From Nitrosomonas communis (lineage in GTDB: Bacteria > Pseudomonadota > Gammaproteobacteria > Burkholderiales > Nitrosomonadaceae), in contig NZ_JAGFJM010000081.1 in assembly GCF_024102715.1 (NCBI RefSeq), positions 1 through 64,000 on the forward strand: a DNA stretch of 64,000 nt. Direction: 5' to 3'. The translations under genes were made by a program, and so were the position numbers. Below, in pieces: positions 29,646 through 38,957 of this stretch (positions within the stretch are counted from its first letter, which is position 1; every line of letters starts with the position of its first letter). The notes beneath the pieces are model-generated. The model saw only the letters and a program-made list of their open reading frames with translations. It had not been told where the DNA came from and searched no databases.

Positions 29646-30596
29646 ATGAGTCACACATTGTATGAAACCAAGATTCAGCGCGTGCAACGTTGCGAACTGG
29701 CGGTGCCAGGTTCACGTCCTGAGATGTTTGAAAAAGCACTGAAAAGTGGGGTGGATTTTATCTTTCTGGATCTTGAGGATGCAGTTGCGCCGGACGATAA
29801 GTTGCAGGCCCGGAAAAATATTATCCAGGCGATCAATGATCTGGACTGGAAAGGGCATGGCATTACGCTGTCGGTACGAATCAATGGTCTGGATACGCAG
29901 TTTATGGTGCGGGATGTAGTTGATCTGGTCGAGCAGGCAGGATACAAGATCGATACCCTTTTGATTCCCAAAGTAGGTGTTTATGCAGATGTCTACATGG
30001 TGGAAGCGATGCTCAATCAACTGGAAATGCAGCAGGGATTGAAAAACCGGATCGGCATCGAAGCGCTGATCGAGACTGCGCTGGGTATGGCCAATGTCGA
30101 GGATATCGCGCGCAATGGCGCATCTGGGCGGCTGGAGGCACTGCATTTTGGCGTGGCGGATTACGCAGCCAGCAATCGCGCCCGCACCACCAATATCGGC
30201 GGACTTAATCCCGGCTATCCCGGCGATCAATGGCATGCAGCCATCAGTCGCATGACTGTGGCATGCCGCGCTTTTGGCTTGAGGCCGATCGATGGACCAT
30301 TCGGAGATATTCAGGATCCGGAAGGTTACAAGCAGGCAGCCAGACGGGCAGCAGCGCTGGGTTGCGAGGGCAAATGGGCGATCCATCCGACCCAAATTGC
30401 GCTGGCCAATGAGGTATTCACTCCGCCCGCGGCAGAAATTGAAAAAGCCAGACGGATTCTGGCGGCATTGAAAGAAGCAGCAGCCCAGGGTAAAGGTGCG
30501 GCCTCGCTCGATGGCCGCTTGATCGATGCGGCTTCGGAAAGAATGGCCAACAATATTGTGAAAGCAGCCGAGGCGATTGCTGCCAAAAATAAATAA
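29646..30596 (+). CDS. mcl: Malyl-CoA lyase (HpcH/HpaI aldolase family)
   Basis: This enzyme cleaves malyl-CoA to glyoxylate and acetyl-CoA in the serine cycle and related routes. It has 316 residues. The CitE-like core shows FIFLDLEDAVAPDDK (magnesium ligand region), SVRINGLDTQF, and LHFGVADYAASNRART near residue 180. Its position directly before mtkA and mtkB, with the same order and strand, strongly supports malyl-CoA rather than citryl-CoA as the substrate. A GGAGG ribosome-binding site lies 5 bases before ATG 29646. Confidence 0.9.
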   Translation: MSHTLYETKIQRVQRCELAVPGSRPEMFEKALKSGVDFIFLDLEDAVAPDDKLQARKNIIQAINDLDWKGHGITLSVRINGLDTQFMVRDVVDLVEQAGYKIDTLLIPKVGVYADVYMVEAMLNQLEMQQGLKNRIGIEALIETALGMANVEDIARNGASGRLEALHFGVADYAASNRARTTNIGGLNPGYPGDQWHAAISRMTVACRAFGLRPIDGPFGDIQDPEGYKQAARRAAALGCEGKWAIHPTQIALANEVFTPPAAEIEKARRILAALKEAAAQGKGAASLDGRLIDAASERMANNIVKAAEAIAAKNK

Positions 30597-30645
30597 CCAG
30601 CAGGCAGATTTTAAACAGTTTTTTGAAACAGAAGGGAGATAGGCA

Positions 30646-31827
30646 TTGGATATTCACGAGTATCAGGCGAAAGAAATCTTGACCGAGTATGGTGTCAAGA
30701 TTGCCGAAGGTGGATTGGCATATACAGTGGATGAAGCGGTACAGCGTTGCCGCGAGATCGATGGAAGTGTCTGGGTGGTCAAGGCACAGATTCATTCCGG
30801 CGCACGTGGTAAAGCAGGCGGCATCAAAGTCTGTAAAACACATGAGGAAGTGGAAGCGGCCGCCGAAGCACTCTTGGGCAAGAAACTGGTGACCCATCAG
30901 ACCGGTCCGGCTGGCAAGATATGTAGCCGCCTTTATATCGAGGCGGGTACGGAGATTGCCAGAGAGCTATATTTGTCCTTCATGATCGACCGCAGCCATG
31001 AGCGCGTCATCATGGTCGGTTCCGCGCAAGGCGGTATGGAAATTGAGCATCTTGCTGCTACCAATCCGGATGCAATCGTTAAAATCCATGTGGAGCCTGC
31101 TGTCGGACTGCAGGACTTTCAGGCGCGTACCATGGCTTTTGCCTTGGGACTCGGAGAAGATTTACTTAATCACGCAGTTAAAACCATCAAGGGATGCTAT
31201 CGTGCTTTGCGCGATCTGGATGCCAATATTCTGGAGATCAATCCGCTGGTTGTGACCAAAAATAACGAGCTGATTGCGCTGGATGCAAAAATGAGCTTCG
31301 ATGAGAACGCCTTATTCCGCCGCCATAGAATTGCCGAATTGCGTGACAAAACGCAAATCGATCAGCGTGAAGTGGCCGCGGCAGAGGCTGGCTTGAGTTA
31401 TGTCGGCCTGGATGGGGATATCGGCTGCATGATCAATGGTGCTGGTCTGGCGATGGCAACTATGGACATGATCAAGCTGGCAGGCGGTGAGCCCGCCAAT
31501 TTCCTGGATGTCGGCGGGGGCGCCTCGGCTGAGCGCACCGAGAAAGCATTCCGTTTGGTATTGGCTGATGAAGGCGTCAAAGCGATGCTGGTGAATATTT
31601 TTGCTGGGATCAATCGCTGCGACTGGATTGCAGAAGGTGTGGTGCAAGCGGTGAGAAATATCGATATGAAAGTGCCGCTGGTGGTGCGTTTATCCGGCAC
31701 CAACGTGGAAGAAGGCCGCCGCATTATTGCAGACAGTGGCTTGCCGATCATTACCGCGGAAACATTGGCGGAAGCAGCGGAAAAAGTTGTTCAGGCACGC
31801 AACGAAGTGGTTGCGACACAAGGGTAA
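30646..31827 (+). CDS. mtkA: Malate-CoA ligase, beta subunit MtkA
   Basis: This ATP-grasp subunit of malate thiokinase activates malate to malyl-CoA. It has 393 residues. Its N-terminus [12 protein letters not shown] and segments [28 protein letters not shown] and [15 protein letters not shown] match MtkA of methylotrophs more closely than SucC of the TCA cycle. It starts at TTG 30646 behind GGGAG. It is the second gene of mcl-mtkA-mtkB. Confidence 0.9.
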   Translation: MDIHEYQAKEILTEYGVKIAEGGLAYTVDEAVQRCREIDGSVWVVKAQIHSGARGKAGGIKVCKTHEEVEAAAEALLGKKLVTHQTGPAGKICSRLYIEAGTEIARELYLSFMIDRSHERVIMVGSAQGGMEIEHLAATNPDAIVKIHVEPAVGLQDFQARTMAFALGLGEDLLNHAVKTIKGCYRALRDLDANILEINPLVVTKNNELIALDAKMSFDENALFRRHRIAELRDKTQIDQREVAAAEAGLSYVGLDGDIGCMINGAGLAMATMDMIKLAGGEPANFLDVGGGASAERTEKAFRLVLADEGVKAMLVNIFAGINRCDWIAEGVVQAVRNIDMKVPLVVRLSGTNVEEGRRIIADSGLPIITAETLAEAAEKVVQARNEVVATQG

Positions 31828-31842
31828 GGGAGAACAGACAGA

Positions 31843-32730
31843 GTGGCCATTTTAATTAACGAAAATACGCGCATTATTGTGCAAGGGTTTACAGGCAGAA
31901 TCGGTACCTTTCATGCACAGGAAATGATCGAATACGGATCGAAAGTCGTGGGGGGCGTTACCCCGGGCAAAGGCGGGAAAACGCACTTGGGGTTACCGGT
32001 ATTCAATACCGTGAAAGAAGCCGTCGAGCAAGTCGGAGCCGAGGCGAGCATCGTGTTTGTACCTCCGGCATTTGCCGCGGATTCGATCATGGAAGCTGCC
32101 GATGCCGGCATCAAGTATTGTGTCTCGATCACAGATGGTATTCCGACGCAGGATATGATGACGGTCAAGAGTTTTTTACGCCGTTTTCCCAAGACACAGA
32201 GGATGATGCTGACTGGTCCGAATTGTTCCGGCACCATCAGTCCGGAACGGGCCATGCTAGGCATTATGCCCGGCCATATCTATAAACGGGGCAATGTGGG
32301 AGTGGTTGGCCGCTCAGGGACGCTGGGTTATGAGGCTGCTGATCAAATGCGGCGATTGGGTATCGGCATTTCCACCTCGGTTGGAATTGGCGGTGATCCG
32401 ATCATAGGCAGCTCGCACCGGGATGTGCTGGAAAAGCTGGAACAGGATCCGGAAACCAAAGTAGCATTGATGATCGGTGAGATCGGCGGACCGCAAGAAG
32501 TGGAAGCAGGCATTTTTGCCAAAGAAAATATGAGCAAACCATTAATCGCCTATATTGCCGGATTGACGGCACCCACCGGCCGGCGCATGGGGCATGCAGG
32601 CGCCATTATTTCTACTGCGGGTGAGAGCGCTGCAGAAAAAGTCGAACGATTGAAGGAATTGGGTGTCACCATCTGCCCTACTCCTTCCCTAATGGGAAAA
32701 ACGGTGGCGGAAGTACTGGCCAGAGTGTAA
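31843..32730 (+). CDS. mtkB: Malate-CoA ligase, alpha subunit MtkB
   Basis: This CoA-binding and phosphohistidine subunit of malate thiokinase has 295 residues. The Rossmann motif QGFTGRIGTFHAQEM lies near residue 15, the CoA-ligase signature GPNCSGTISPE is present, and the catalytic His is in RRMGHAGAII near residue 250. Its start is GTG 31843, 15 bases after mtkA. It works with MtkA and Mcl to convert malate to glyoxylate plus acetyl-CoA. Confidence 0.9.
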   Translation: MAILINENTRIIVQGFTGRIGTFHAQEMIEYGSKVVGGVTPGKGGKTHLGLPVFNTVKEAVEQVGAEASIVFVPPAFAADSIMEAADAGIKYCVSITDGIPTQDMMTVKSFLRRFPKTQRMMLTGPNCSGTISPERAMLGIMPGHIYKRGNVGVVGRSGTLGYEAADQMRRLGIGISTSVGIGGDPIIGSSHRDVLEKLEQDPETKVALMIGEIGGPQEVEAGIFAKENMSKPLIAYIAGLTAPTGRRMGHAGAIISTAGESAAEKVERLKELGVTICPTPSLMGKTVAEVLARV

Positions 32731-32860
32731 GCGCATGTCGCCATCTCAACGATTGACCAGACTTTGCCATGAGTCTGATCAATCGCTGAAGTCGGCGCAT
32801 ATGATTCCACAGCAAGCAATTTATTGTTGGCGAAACCAAAATAACTGAATTTTTGATGAT

Positions 32861-33475
32861 ATGAAAATTAATCAGCAACCTGACAAAAAAAGAATTTCAG
32901 CCATCGCCCGTTTTCTGTTTTTATCACGCTGGCTGCAATTACCGCTTTATCTGGGATTAGTGCTGGCACAGTGCGTCTACGTTTTTCACTTCTGGATCGA
33001 GTTGGTTGATCTGGTGGGTGCGATCATGGGTGACAGAGAGTCGTTGCAGCATATTCTGCATATTGTTGCTCCCGAAGAAGGAGCGGCACCGATGAAGATC
33101 ACAGAAACGGCCATCATGCTAGTGGTACTCGGCCTGATTGATGTGGTAATGATTTCTAATCTATTGATTATGGTGATTATTGGTGGTTATGAGACGTTTG
33201 TTTCACGCATGAATCTGGAAGGCCACCCCGATCAGCCTGAATGGCTATCGCATGTCAATGCCGCGGTGCTAAAGATCAAGCTTTCCACCGCCATCATCGG
33301 TATCTCGTCAATCCACCTGCTCAAAACCTTTATCAATGCCAGTGCTTATAATGAAAAAACATTGATAGCCCAAACAGGCATTCATATTACTTTCTTGCTC
33401 TCTGCGATGGCGATTGCCTATACAGATCGTCTGATGTCAGAGACGCTGCACAGCAATACAGAATCAGACCACTGA
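32861..33475 (+). CDS. UPF0114 (YqhA-type) membrane protein
   Basis: This 204-residue inner-membrane protein has four predicted helices. It matches the UPF0114/TIGR00645 family through ARFLFLSRWLQLPLYLGL and NLLIMVIIGGYETFVSRM. The function is unknown. Its 3' end overlaps the convergent pncC gene by 12 bases. Confidence 0.88.
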   Translation: MKINQQPDKKRISAIARFLFLSRWLQLPLYLGLVLAQCVYVFHFWIELVDLVGAIMGDRESLQHILHIVAPEEGAAPMKITETAIMLVVLGLIDVVMISNLLIMVIIGGYETFVSRMNLEGHPDQPEWLSHVNAAVLKIKLSTAIIGISSIHLLKTFINASAYNEKTLIAQTGIHITFLLSAMAIAYTDRLMSETLHSNTESDH

Positions 33476-33976
33476 AGGGGGAATATCGCTCAGGAGCTGG
33501 AGAATACCTGATAAGGCAGTGGCCACGGCCTGCCGCCTGATGGCAGCACGATCTCCCGCAAAAAAATGAGTTTTGCTATGAGCGAGACCATGCCTGCATG
33601 CCCAGGCGAAACACACCGTTCCTACAGGTTTTTCTTTTGATCCGCCGCCTGGGCCGGCAATGCCGGTGACAGCAACCGCTATCTGCGCTTCACTCATTTT
33701 AATGGCGCCCATTGCCATTTCCTGCGCAGTCTGCTCGGATACTGCGCCATATTGAGTCAGTGTTGCAGCCTGTACGCCCAGCATTTGCTGCTTGGCATGG
33801 TTACTATAGGTAATAAAGCCACGATCATACCAGGCTGAACTGCCTGCAACGGAAGTGACCGCCTGGCCTATCCAGCCGCCTGTGCACGATTCTGCGCTAG
33901 CCAGCATTAATCCTCTTTCTGCTAGTGCTGCGCCTGCTTTCTGAGCAAAGGTTAGCAGCGTTTGATCATCGTACAT
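33464..33976 (-). CDS. pncC: Nicotinamide-nucleotide amidohydrolase PncC (CinA C-terminal)
   Basis: This stand-alone CinA C-terminal domain deamidates NMN for pyridine-nucleotide recycling. It has 170 residues. The signature LASAESCTGGWIGQAVTSVAGSSAWYD is near residue 24, and AVTGIAGPGGGSKEKPVGTV follows. It is the last gene of the leftward riboflavin/thiamine group and lies 15 bases after pgpA. Confidence 0.93.
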   Translation of the reverse strand: MYDDQTLLTFAQKAGAALAERGLMLASAESCTGGWIGQAVTSVAGSSAWYDRGFITYSNHAKQQMLGVQAATLTQYGAVSEQTAQEMAMGAIKMSEAQIAVAVTGIAGPGGGSKEKPVGTVCFAWACRHGLAHSKTHFFAGDRAAIRRQAVATALSGILQLLSDIPPSVV

Positions 33977-33991
33977 GATTCGTCGCTTTTT

Positions 33992-34537
33992 TCAAAAGTA
34001 GCTTTCAAATAATACCAGCGACTTCCAGCCGGCCAAACAAAGCAAGGTATAGAATGCTGCCAGTAAATCATCAAACATCACCCCTAGTCCGCCACGAAAA
34101 TGGCGCTCATAGTATTTGATGGGCGGGGGTTTGAGGATGTCAAAAAAGCGAAATAGAATAAACGCGGCGAGGGACCATAGCCAATGATCTGGTATGAAAT
34201 AGAGCACCAGCATGAAAGCGACGATTTCATCCCAAACCATACCAGGATGGTCAGGAGTACTCAGCGCCTTGCCAGTAATGCCGCACGCCCAAATACCCAG
34301 GATGAAAAAAATATCAATTGCGAGTAATAGTGCGACCGGTTCGAGAAAAGATGCCAAGGACCAGAATAATGGAAAAGCAACTAATGTGCCAAAGGTGCCC
34401 GGTGCCAGCCGGATCAACCCAACGCCAGCACCAAATGCGAGAAAGTGGGCAAAGCGGCTATGCACAAACGCCAAATCAGGCTGCAACGGCGGAAGTTTGA
34501 AACGGGGTTGATAGGGCTCAGGTAAGGAAGTGGTCAT
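33992..34537 (-). CDS. pgpA: Phosphatidylglycerophosphatase A
   Basis: This inner-membrane phosphatase makes phosphatidylglycerol from its phosphate. It has 181 residues. The family motifs GLIRLAPGTFGTLVAFPLFW and HPGMVWDEIVAFM carry the conserved acidic residues, and DILKPPPIKYYER and LGVMFDDLLAAFY complete the pattern. Its start overlaps the thiL end by 20 bases, a common thiL-pgpA coupling. Confidence 0.94.
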   Translation of the reverse strand: MTTSLPEPYQPRFKLPPLQPDLAFVHSRFAHFLAFGAGVGLIRLAPGTFGTLVAFPLFWSLASFLEPVALLLAIDIFFILGIWACGITGKALSTPDHPGMVWDEIVAFMLVLYFIPDHWLWSLAAFILFRFFDILKPPPIKYYERHFRGGLGVMFDDLLAAFYTLLCLAGWKSLVLFESYF

Positions 34538-35489
34538 AGCCTTTTTTCTCGTGTGTGATCGTATTATCGTTTACATCAAGCAGGAACAATCCTTTACCCT
34601 GGCTAATTGTTCCAATCCGGGTAAGTGGAATGGACAATTCTTGCGATAGCTGCGCTATTTCGCTACGCTTGATCACGGGCGCGGTAAAACAAAGTTCATA
34701 ATCATCACCCCCTGCCAATAAACAGTCAACTGCAACTGATAGGGGTAAGTATCGCTGCATGACCCCTGAGCAGGCAATTTTTCCTAAATGAATCGTTGCG
34801 GCAACTTGGGAGCATTCCAGAATATGCCCAAGATCAGCCAGCAATCCATCGGAAATATCTATCGCGCTATGAGCAAGATTAATTAATCGCTGCCCTAGTT
34901 CGATACGTGCTACCGGGGCATCAAGCGCAGCTAAACACACAGTCAGCTCGTCTGGTTTTAAGGTGATACGCTGCTGCAAGTGAGCAAGCGCCAATGCGGC
35001 GTTGCCTAAATAGCCGGATAGCCAGATATCATCACCTGGCATTGCCCCGCTTCTTTTCAGTGCTTTTCCTTTGGCAACCTCACCGATGATATGTACGCTT
35101 ATATTAAGCGGACCGCATGTCGTGTCACCGCCAATGAGTTCCACCTCATATTTGCTGGCCAGCGTAAAGAATCCATCCATAAACACTTCCAGCCAGCTGC
35201 TATTCCTGTTTGCCAGATTGGCAGGTAATGTCAGCGCGAGTGTGACCCAGCGGGGAATTGCTCCCATTGCCGCCATATCAGAGAGATTGACTGCCAGCGC
35301 TTTATGACCAAGTTTGCCAGGATCGGTATCGGCGAAGAAGTGCTGATCTGATACCAGTGTATCGGTAGAAATGGCCAGATCAGCAGTTGCAGTATAGGGA
35401 ATCAGGGCAGCATCATCTCCTATGCCTAGTATCGCCCGATGAGTCGGCCGGGTGAAATAACGGCGGATAATATCAAATTCTGAACTCAC
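34518..35489 (-). CDS. thiL: Thiamine-monophosphate kinase ThiL
   Basis: This enzyme phosphorylates thiamine monophosphate to the diphosphate cofactor. It has 323 residues. The AIR-synthase fold motifs are GIGDDAALI near residue 22, STDTLVSDQHFF, VNLSDMAAMGA, GGDTTCGP and ISDGLLADLGH. The start is GTG 35489. It is in the riboflavin-nusB-thiL-pgpA series, a conserved order in proteobacteria. Confidence 0.95.
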   Translation of the reverse strand: MSSEFDIIRRYFTRPTHRAILGIGDDAALIPYTATADLAISTDTLVSDQHFFADTDPGKLGHKALAVNLSDMAAMGAIPRWVTLALTLPANLANRNSSWLEVFMDGFFTLASKYEVELIGGDTTCGPLNISVHIIGEVAKGKALKRSGAMPGDDIWLSGYLGNAALALAHLQQRITLKPDELTVCLAALDAPVARIELGQRLINLAHSAIDISDGLLADLGHILECSQVAATIHLGKIACSGVMQRYLPLSVAVDCLLAGGDDYELCFTAPVIKRSEIAQLSQELSIPLTRIGTISQGKGLFLLDVNDNTITHEKKGYDHFLT

Positions 35490-35582
35490 AGCCCGTCCAT
35501 AGCAGAAATATTTACCAGAGGACAGCTAGAACGAAGTTTCAGGAATGAATCGTTCCAGTAAAATCGCTACTACCATTCGCAG

Positions 35583-35641
35583 TGAGCTTGTCGGATCGCT
35601 AAGTAACTGACATTGGCTTTCGACAAGCTCAGACCGAACGG
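35583..35641. repeat. REP-like inverted repeat between nusB and thiL
   Basis: TGAGCTTGTCG at 35583-35593 is repeated inverted as CGACAAGCTCA at 35621-35631, giving a perfect 11-bp stem with a 27-base loop. The right arm is part of a longer block (35615-35641, GGCTTTCGACAAGCTCAGAC followed by CGAACGG) that matches the extragenic palindromic element frequent in beta- and gammaproteobacteria. It sits inside the nusB-thiL gap and may act as an mRNA hairpin. Confidence 0.6.
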
Positions 35642-35773
35642 CATTTTTGTAAATGTGATCATGGCACGATTTACTAAAACGCACGCTGCACGTTTTTTCT
35701 GATTCTGCGTTTTGTGTATCTTGCACTGTATCCACCTTGCTCACTTATTCAGGTTTTCTTTTGAAAATCATTG

Positions 35774-36268
35774 TTATCCTGATCCAGTTTTTTTCTTGGC
35801 CTGCGACTCGATTTCTATCGCGCGCAATTGTGCCGCGAGCTTATCCAGTACGCCATTTACATATTTGTAGCCGTCGGTTCCCCCATAGGTTTTGGCCAGT
35901 TCGATTGCTTCATTGATAATGGCTCGATAAGGAATTTCCAGATGATGCATGAGCTCGTAGGTGCTGAGCAAAAGAATGGAAGCTTCAACGGGACTAAGAT
36001 CAGTGAGGGGACGATCAAGGCATGGTTGAATGTGTTGTTCCAGCGTAGTTGAATTTTTCAGCACGCCGCGCAGTAAATCATAAAAAAAGGACTCATCTGC
36101 TTTAGGAAAAATACTTGCTTCACGTAATTGGGTTTCAATGAAACCGACCTCGTTCCTGGCGACGCGCCACTGATAAATGCCTTGTAACGCGAGCTCGCGC
36201 GCAAGATGGCGGCGTTTCTTGTATTTAAAGCCGGTTTTTAAAGATGAAGCTGGTGGTGTTGCAGTCAT
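35774..36268 (-). CDS. nusB: Transcription antitermination factor NusB
   Basis: This all-helical RNA-binding protein acts in rRNA antitermination together with NusE. It has 164 residues, with RHLARELALQGIYQWRVA near the N-terminus and the conserved AIINEAIELAKTYGGTDGYKYVNGVLDKLA near the C-terminus. It lies 10 bases downstream of ribH, a classic ribH-nusB pair. Confidence 0.95.
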   Translation of the reverse strand: MTATPPASSLKTGFKYKKRRHLARELALQGIYQWRVARNEVGFIETQLREASIFPKADESFFYDLLRGVLKNSTTLEQHIQPCLDRPLTDLSPVEASILLLSTYELMHHLEIPYRAIINEAIELAKTYGGTDGYKYVNGVLDKLAAQLRAIEIESQAKKKTGSG

Positions 36269-36278
36269 AAGCCAATTT

Positions 36279-36764
36279 TTATGTCATTTCATCAAGTTTG
36301 GCCAGAAGATGGGCCATTTCAATCGCGGCGCGTGCCGCCTCGACTCCTTTTTGTGCCATCCTGGCAAGCGCTTGATCATCATTATCGGTTGTGAGTATGC
36401 CATTTGCCACCGGAATACCGGTATCGAGCTGAACAGCGATGAGTCCTCGTGCTGATTCATTTGATACCACTTCGAAATGATACGTTTCGCCGCGGATGAC
36501 AGCGCCTAATGCGATGAGTGCATCAAATTGATCGGACAAGGCCATTTTTTGTAATGCCAACGGGATTTCCAGCGCACCAGGGACGGTAGCCAATAGCATG
36601 TTTGATCCCTGCACGCCTTGCTTGGTTAATTCAGCGGTACACGCGCCGAGCAACCCTTCTCCTATATCAATGTTAAAGCGGCTCATTACGATGCCGATGC
36701 GAAGCTCGTTGCCATCGAGCTGGGTTTCAATTTCCGGGATATTGTCATAATACGTCATGCCCAC
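36279..36764 (-). CDS. ribH: 6,7-dimethyl-8-ribityllumazine synthase
   Basis: This is the penultimate enzyme of riboflavin synthesis. It has 161 residues. Substrate-binding motifs are [41 protein letters not shown] and the catalytic-region [16 protein letters not shown]. It lies between ribBX and nusB in a leftward operon. The ATG codons at 36764 and two codons later are both possible starts. Confidence 0.95.
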   Translation of the reverse strand: MGMTYYDNIPEIETQLDGNELRIGIVMSRFNIDIGEGLLGACTAELTKQGVQGSNMLLATVPGALEIPLALQKMALSDQFDALIALGAVIRGETYHFEVVSNESARGLIAVQLDTGIPVANGILTTDNDDQALARMAQKGVEAARAAIEMAHLLAKLDEMT

Positions 36765-36808
36765 TCCAGTAAGCGTATTAATGGTTGAAGGAATAAAAAA
36801 CCTGAATT

Positions 36809-37924
36809 TTACTGTAACAGTACGCTTTTATCCCGCGTTTCTAAGTACCCTGTCACTTCCAGACCAAAACCAGTCATGCTGGGCATTTTACGTGGCGTCG
36901 CCAGTAAACGCATCTTGCCTACGCCGAGATCTTTCAGTATCTGCGCACCGATGCCGTGGTCACGCAAATCTGTTTTGTTCAAATCCTGATGCTGTGCCTT
37001 GCTCTGCAACAGCCGTTCCATCAATACGGCGGCATCTCCCTTGCGATGCAACAGCACGATTACACCCTGTCCTATCTCGGCAATGACACGCATGGCATCA
37101 TTAATACTCCAGGAGTGTACATGATCGTCGATATCCAGTACGTCGATTACAGATAAAGGTTCATGCACGCGCACCAGTACTTCTTGATCCGGGTGAAGCG
37201 TGCCTTTTACCAGCGCAAGATGGGTAACATTGGCGGTTTTATCATGGTAAGCAGTTAGATGAAATTCACCATAGATGGTTTGAATGGTCCGCTCTGCCAT
37301 ACGTGTTACCAGGCTTTCCGTGAGACTGCGATGGTGAATCAGATCTGCGATAGTGCCAATTTTGAGGTGATGCTTGCCTGCAAATTCAATGAGATCTGGC
37401 AGGCGCGCCATTTCACCATCATCTTTCAGGATTTCGCAGATCACTGCGGCGGGTGTTAATTCTGCCATCTGTGCCAGATCGCATCCTGCCTCGGTATGTC
37501 CTGCACGTACCAGCACCCCGCCCTTTTGCGCCTTGAGCGGAAAAATATGACCAGGCTGGATAATATCTTCGGGCTTAGCATCCGCTTTAACCGCGGCTTG
37601 TATCGTGCGGGCGCGATCAGCAGCAGAAATGCCGGTTGTCACACCTCGGGCAGCTTCAATGGAAACAGTAAAGTTGGTTCCGAGGGATGAATAGTTCGCT
37701 GAAACCATCAGCGGCAATTTGAGTTGATGGCAGCGCTCTTCGGTCAGTGTGAGACAGACCAGCCCACGGCCATGCTTGATCATAAAGTTGATCGCCTCTG
37801 CTGTGACAAAGTCAGCGGCCAGTACCAGATCGCCTTCATTTTCACGATCTTCTTCATCGATAAGGATGACCATTTTTCCAGCTTTGAGATCTGCAATGAT
37901 TTCTTCGGTAGTGCTGATTGCCAT
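36809..37924 (-). CDS. ribB: 3,4-dihydroxy-2-butanone-4-phosphate synthase with a degenerate GTP cyclohydrolase II domain (RibBX)
   Basis: Residues 1-205 form an intact RibB domain ([32 protein letters not shown]), which makes the four-carbon precursor of riboflavin. Residues 206-371 have the GTP cyclohydrolase II fold. However, the zinc motif, normally VRVHS-x-CLTGD...CDCG, is replaced by [20 protein letters not shown], with all three zinc cysteines gone. This matches the RibBX variants known in betaproteobacteria. The true RibA must be encoded elsewhere. It is second in the operon after ribE. Confidence 0.9.
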   Translation of the reverse strand: MAISTTEEIIADLKAGKMVILIDEEDRENEGDLVLAADFVTAEAINFMIKHGRGLVCLTLTEERCHQLKLPLMVSANYSSLGTNFTVSIEAARGVTTGISAADRARTIQAAVKADAKPEDIIQPGHIFPLKAQKGGVLVRAGHTEAGCDLAQMAELTPAAVICEILKDDGEMARLPDLIEFAGKHHLKIGTIADLIHHRSLTESLVTRMAERTIQTIYGEFHLTAYHDKTANVTHLALVKGTLHPDQEVLVRVHEPLSVIDVLDIDDHVHSWSINDAMRVIAEIGQGVIVLLHRKGDAAVLMERLLQSKAQHQDLNKTDLRDHGIGAQILKDLGVGKMRLLATPRKMPSMTGFGLEVTGYLETRDKSVLLQ

Positions 37925-37930
37925 AGTTAC

Positions 37931-38530
37931 TTAAATTCCAGAAGATAGTTCCAGTAGACGCGCAACATAGCGCGCCAGCATATCTGATTCCAAGTTTAAT
38001 TTTTCGCCCGGTTTGAGGTGTTTCAGATTCGTTTCAGCTAATGTATGGGGAATAAGGTTAATTTCCAAGATATCAGCATGAATACGGTTTACCGTCAGAC
38101 TGACACCATTGACCGTAATCGATCCTTTTGCCGCAATATATTTTAACAGCGATGGCGGTGCTTTGATCGCCAGCAGGTAATTTTCTCCTGCTTGTTCGAA
38201 TTTAGTGACTTCGCCCACTCCATCTATATGGCCGCTGACCAAATGACCACCTAATCGGTCTGTTAACCGCATTGCTTTTTCCAGATTAACATAATTGCCT
38301 ATGCTATTCAGGCCATGTGTGCAGCGCAAAGTTTCCTCGGAAACATCGGTAGTAAAGAAATTATTGGCTAATGAGGTGACTGTCAAACACACGCCATTAA
38401 CTGCAATGCTGTCACCGATCTTGACATCGCTCATATCCAGCTTGCCTGGGGCAATAAGCAGGCCGAGCGCATTGGCTTTCTGGCTAACCTGTTTAATCTC
38501 TCCGACTGCTTCGATAATTCCTGTAAACAT
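37931..38530 (-). CDS. ribE: Riboflavin synthase
   Basis: This enzyme dismutates two lumazines into riboflavin. It has 199 residues and two tandem lumazine-binding repeats. The first is MFTGIIEAVGEI through GNYVNLEKAMRLTDRLGGHLV, and the second is SGHIDGVGEV through LNLESDMLARYVARLL. It is the first gene of the leftward ribE-ribBX-ribH-nusB group. I see no FMN riboswitch upstream. Confidence 0.95.
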   Translation of the reverse strand: MFTGIIEAVGEIKQVSQKANALGLLIAPGKLDMSDVKIGDSIAVNGVCLTVTSLANNFFTTDVSEETLRCTHGLNSIGNYVNLEKAMRLTDRLGGHLVSGHIDGVGEVTKFEQAGENYLLAIKAPPSLLKYIAAKGSITVNGVSLTVNRIHADILEINLIPHTLAETNLKHLKPGEKLNLESDMLARYVARLLELSSGI

Positions 38531-38866
38531 CTGTTATTTTCCAAATATTGAGATACTGCCACCTTTGTTGATGTTTTCTTGGTAAACAAGCAACAGCATA
38601 TGTCATCTTCCTTAACTGCGGTACAGTAAATATCTGAGCGTTACGCAGTTTCCAACCCACAAAGTCGGCTGGTTTTATCAACGCCATATGATATGGCCGA
38701 AACATTTTTCGCCTTTCACAGGGTATTTACTCCATTTACCGAAACCAACTTCGCCAACTTGTATGTCGTCACTTTCATGCTGTGGTCGAAGGCTGGCTGA
38801 TTATTTCATTTTATTTTCAATGTATTAACTATTCTACCTGGCGAACGTCTGGATAACAATGATTTC
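38531..38866. other. Intergenic stretch before the sigma54 promoter
   Basis: This separates ribE from the eight-gene locus. No coding frame is supported. It is where upstream binding sites for the sigma54 activator should lie, typically 80-150 bases before the start site, but I could not pick out a convincing inverted repeat by eye. Confidence 0.35.
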
Positions 38867-38882
38867 TGGCACGTTATTTGCT
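38867..38882 (+). promoter_or_regulatory. Sigma54 (RpoN) -24/-12 promoter
   Basis: TGGCACG, four bases, TTGCT fits the RpoN consensus, with the invariant GG (38868-38869) and GC (38880-38881) exactly 12 apart. Transcription would start near 38,893, about 65 bases before the first gene of the locus. The nearby gene for a sigma54 activator (49,218-50,600) supports a functional promoter. Confidence 0.85.
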
Positions 38883-38957
38883 CCTATTTTTAATGAAGGC
38901 GGCAGAAGTTGAATAAGTTGCCCTGACGGAAAAACTTAAAAATTGGAGGAATCAGCC

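Noticed and set aside
35526..35744. A 72-codon leftward frame between nusB and thiL
   Set aside because: Much of it is a translation of the REP-like repeat (AVRSELVES), it starts at GTG without a ribosome-binding site, and it resembles no family.
38531..38950. FMN riboswitch before ribE
   Set aside because: I searched the upstream strand for the conserved RFN segments and saw none.
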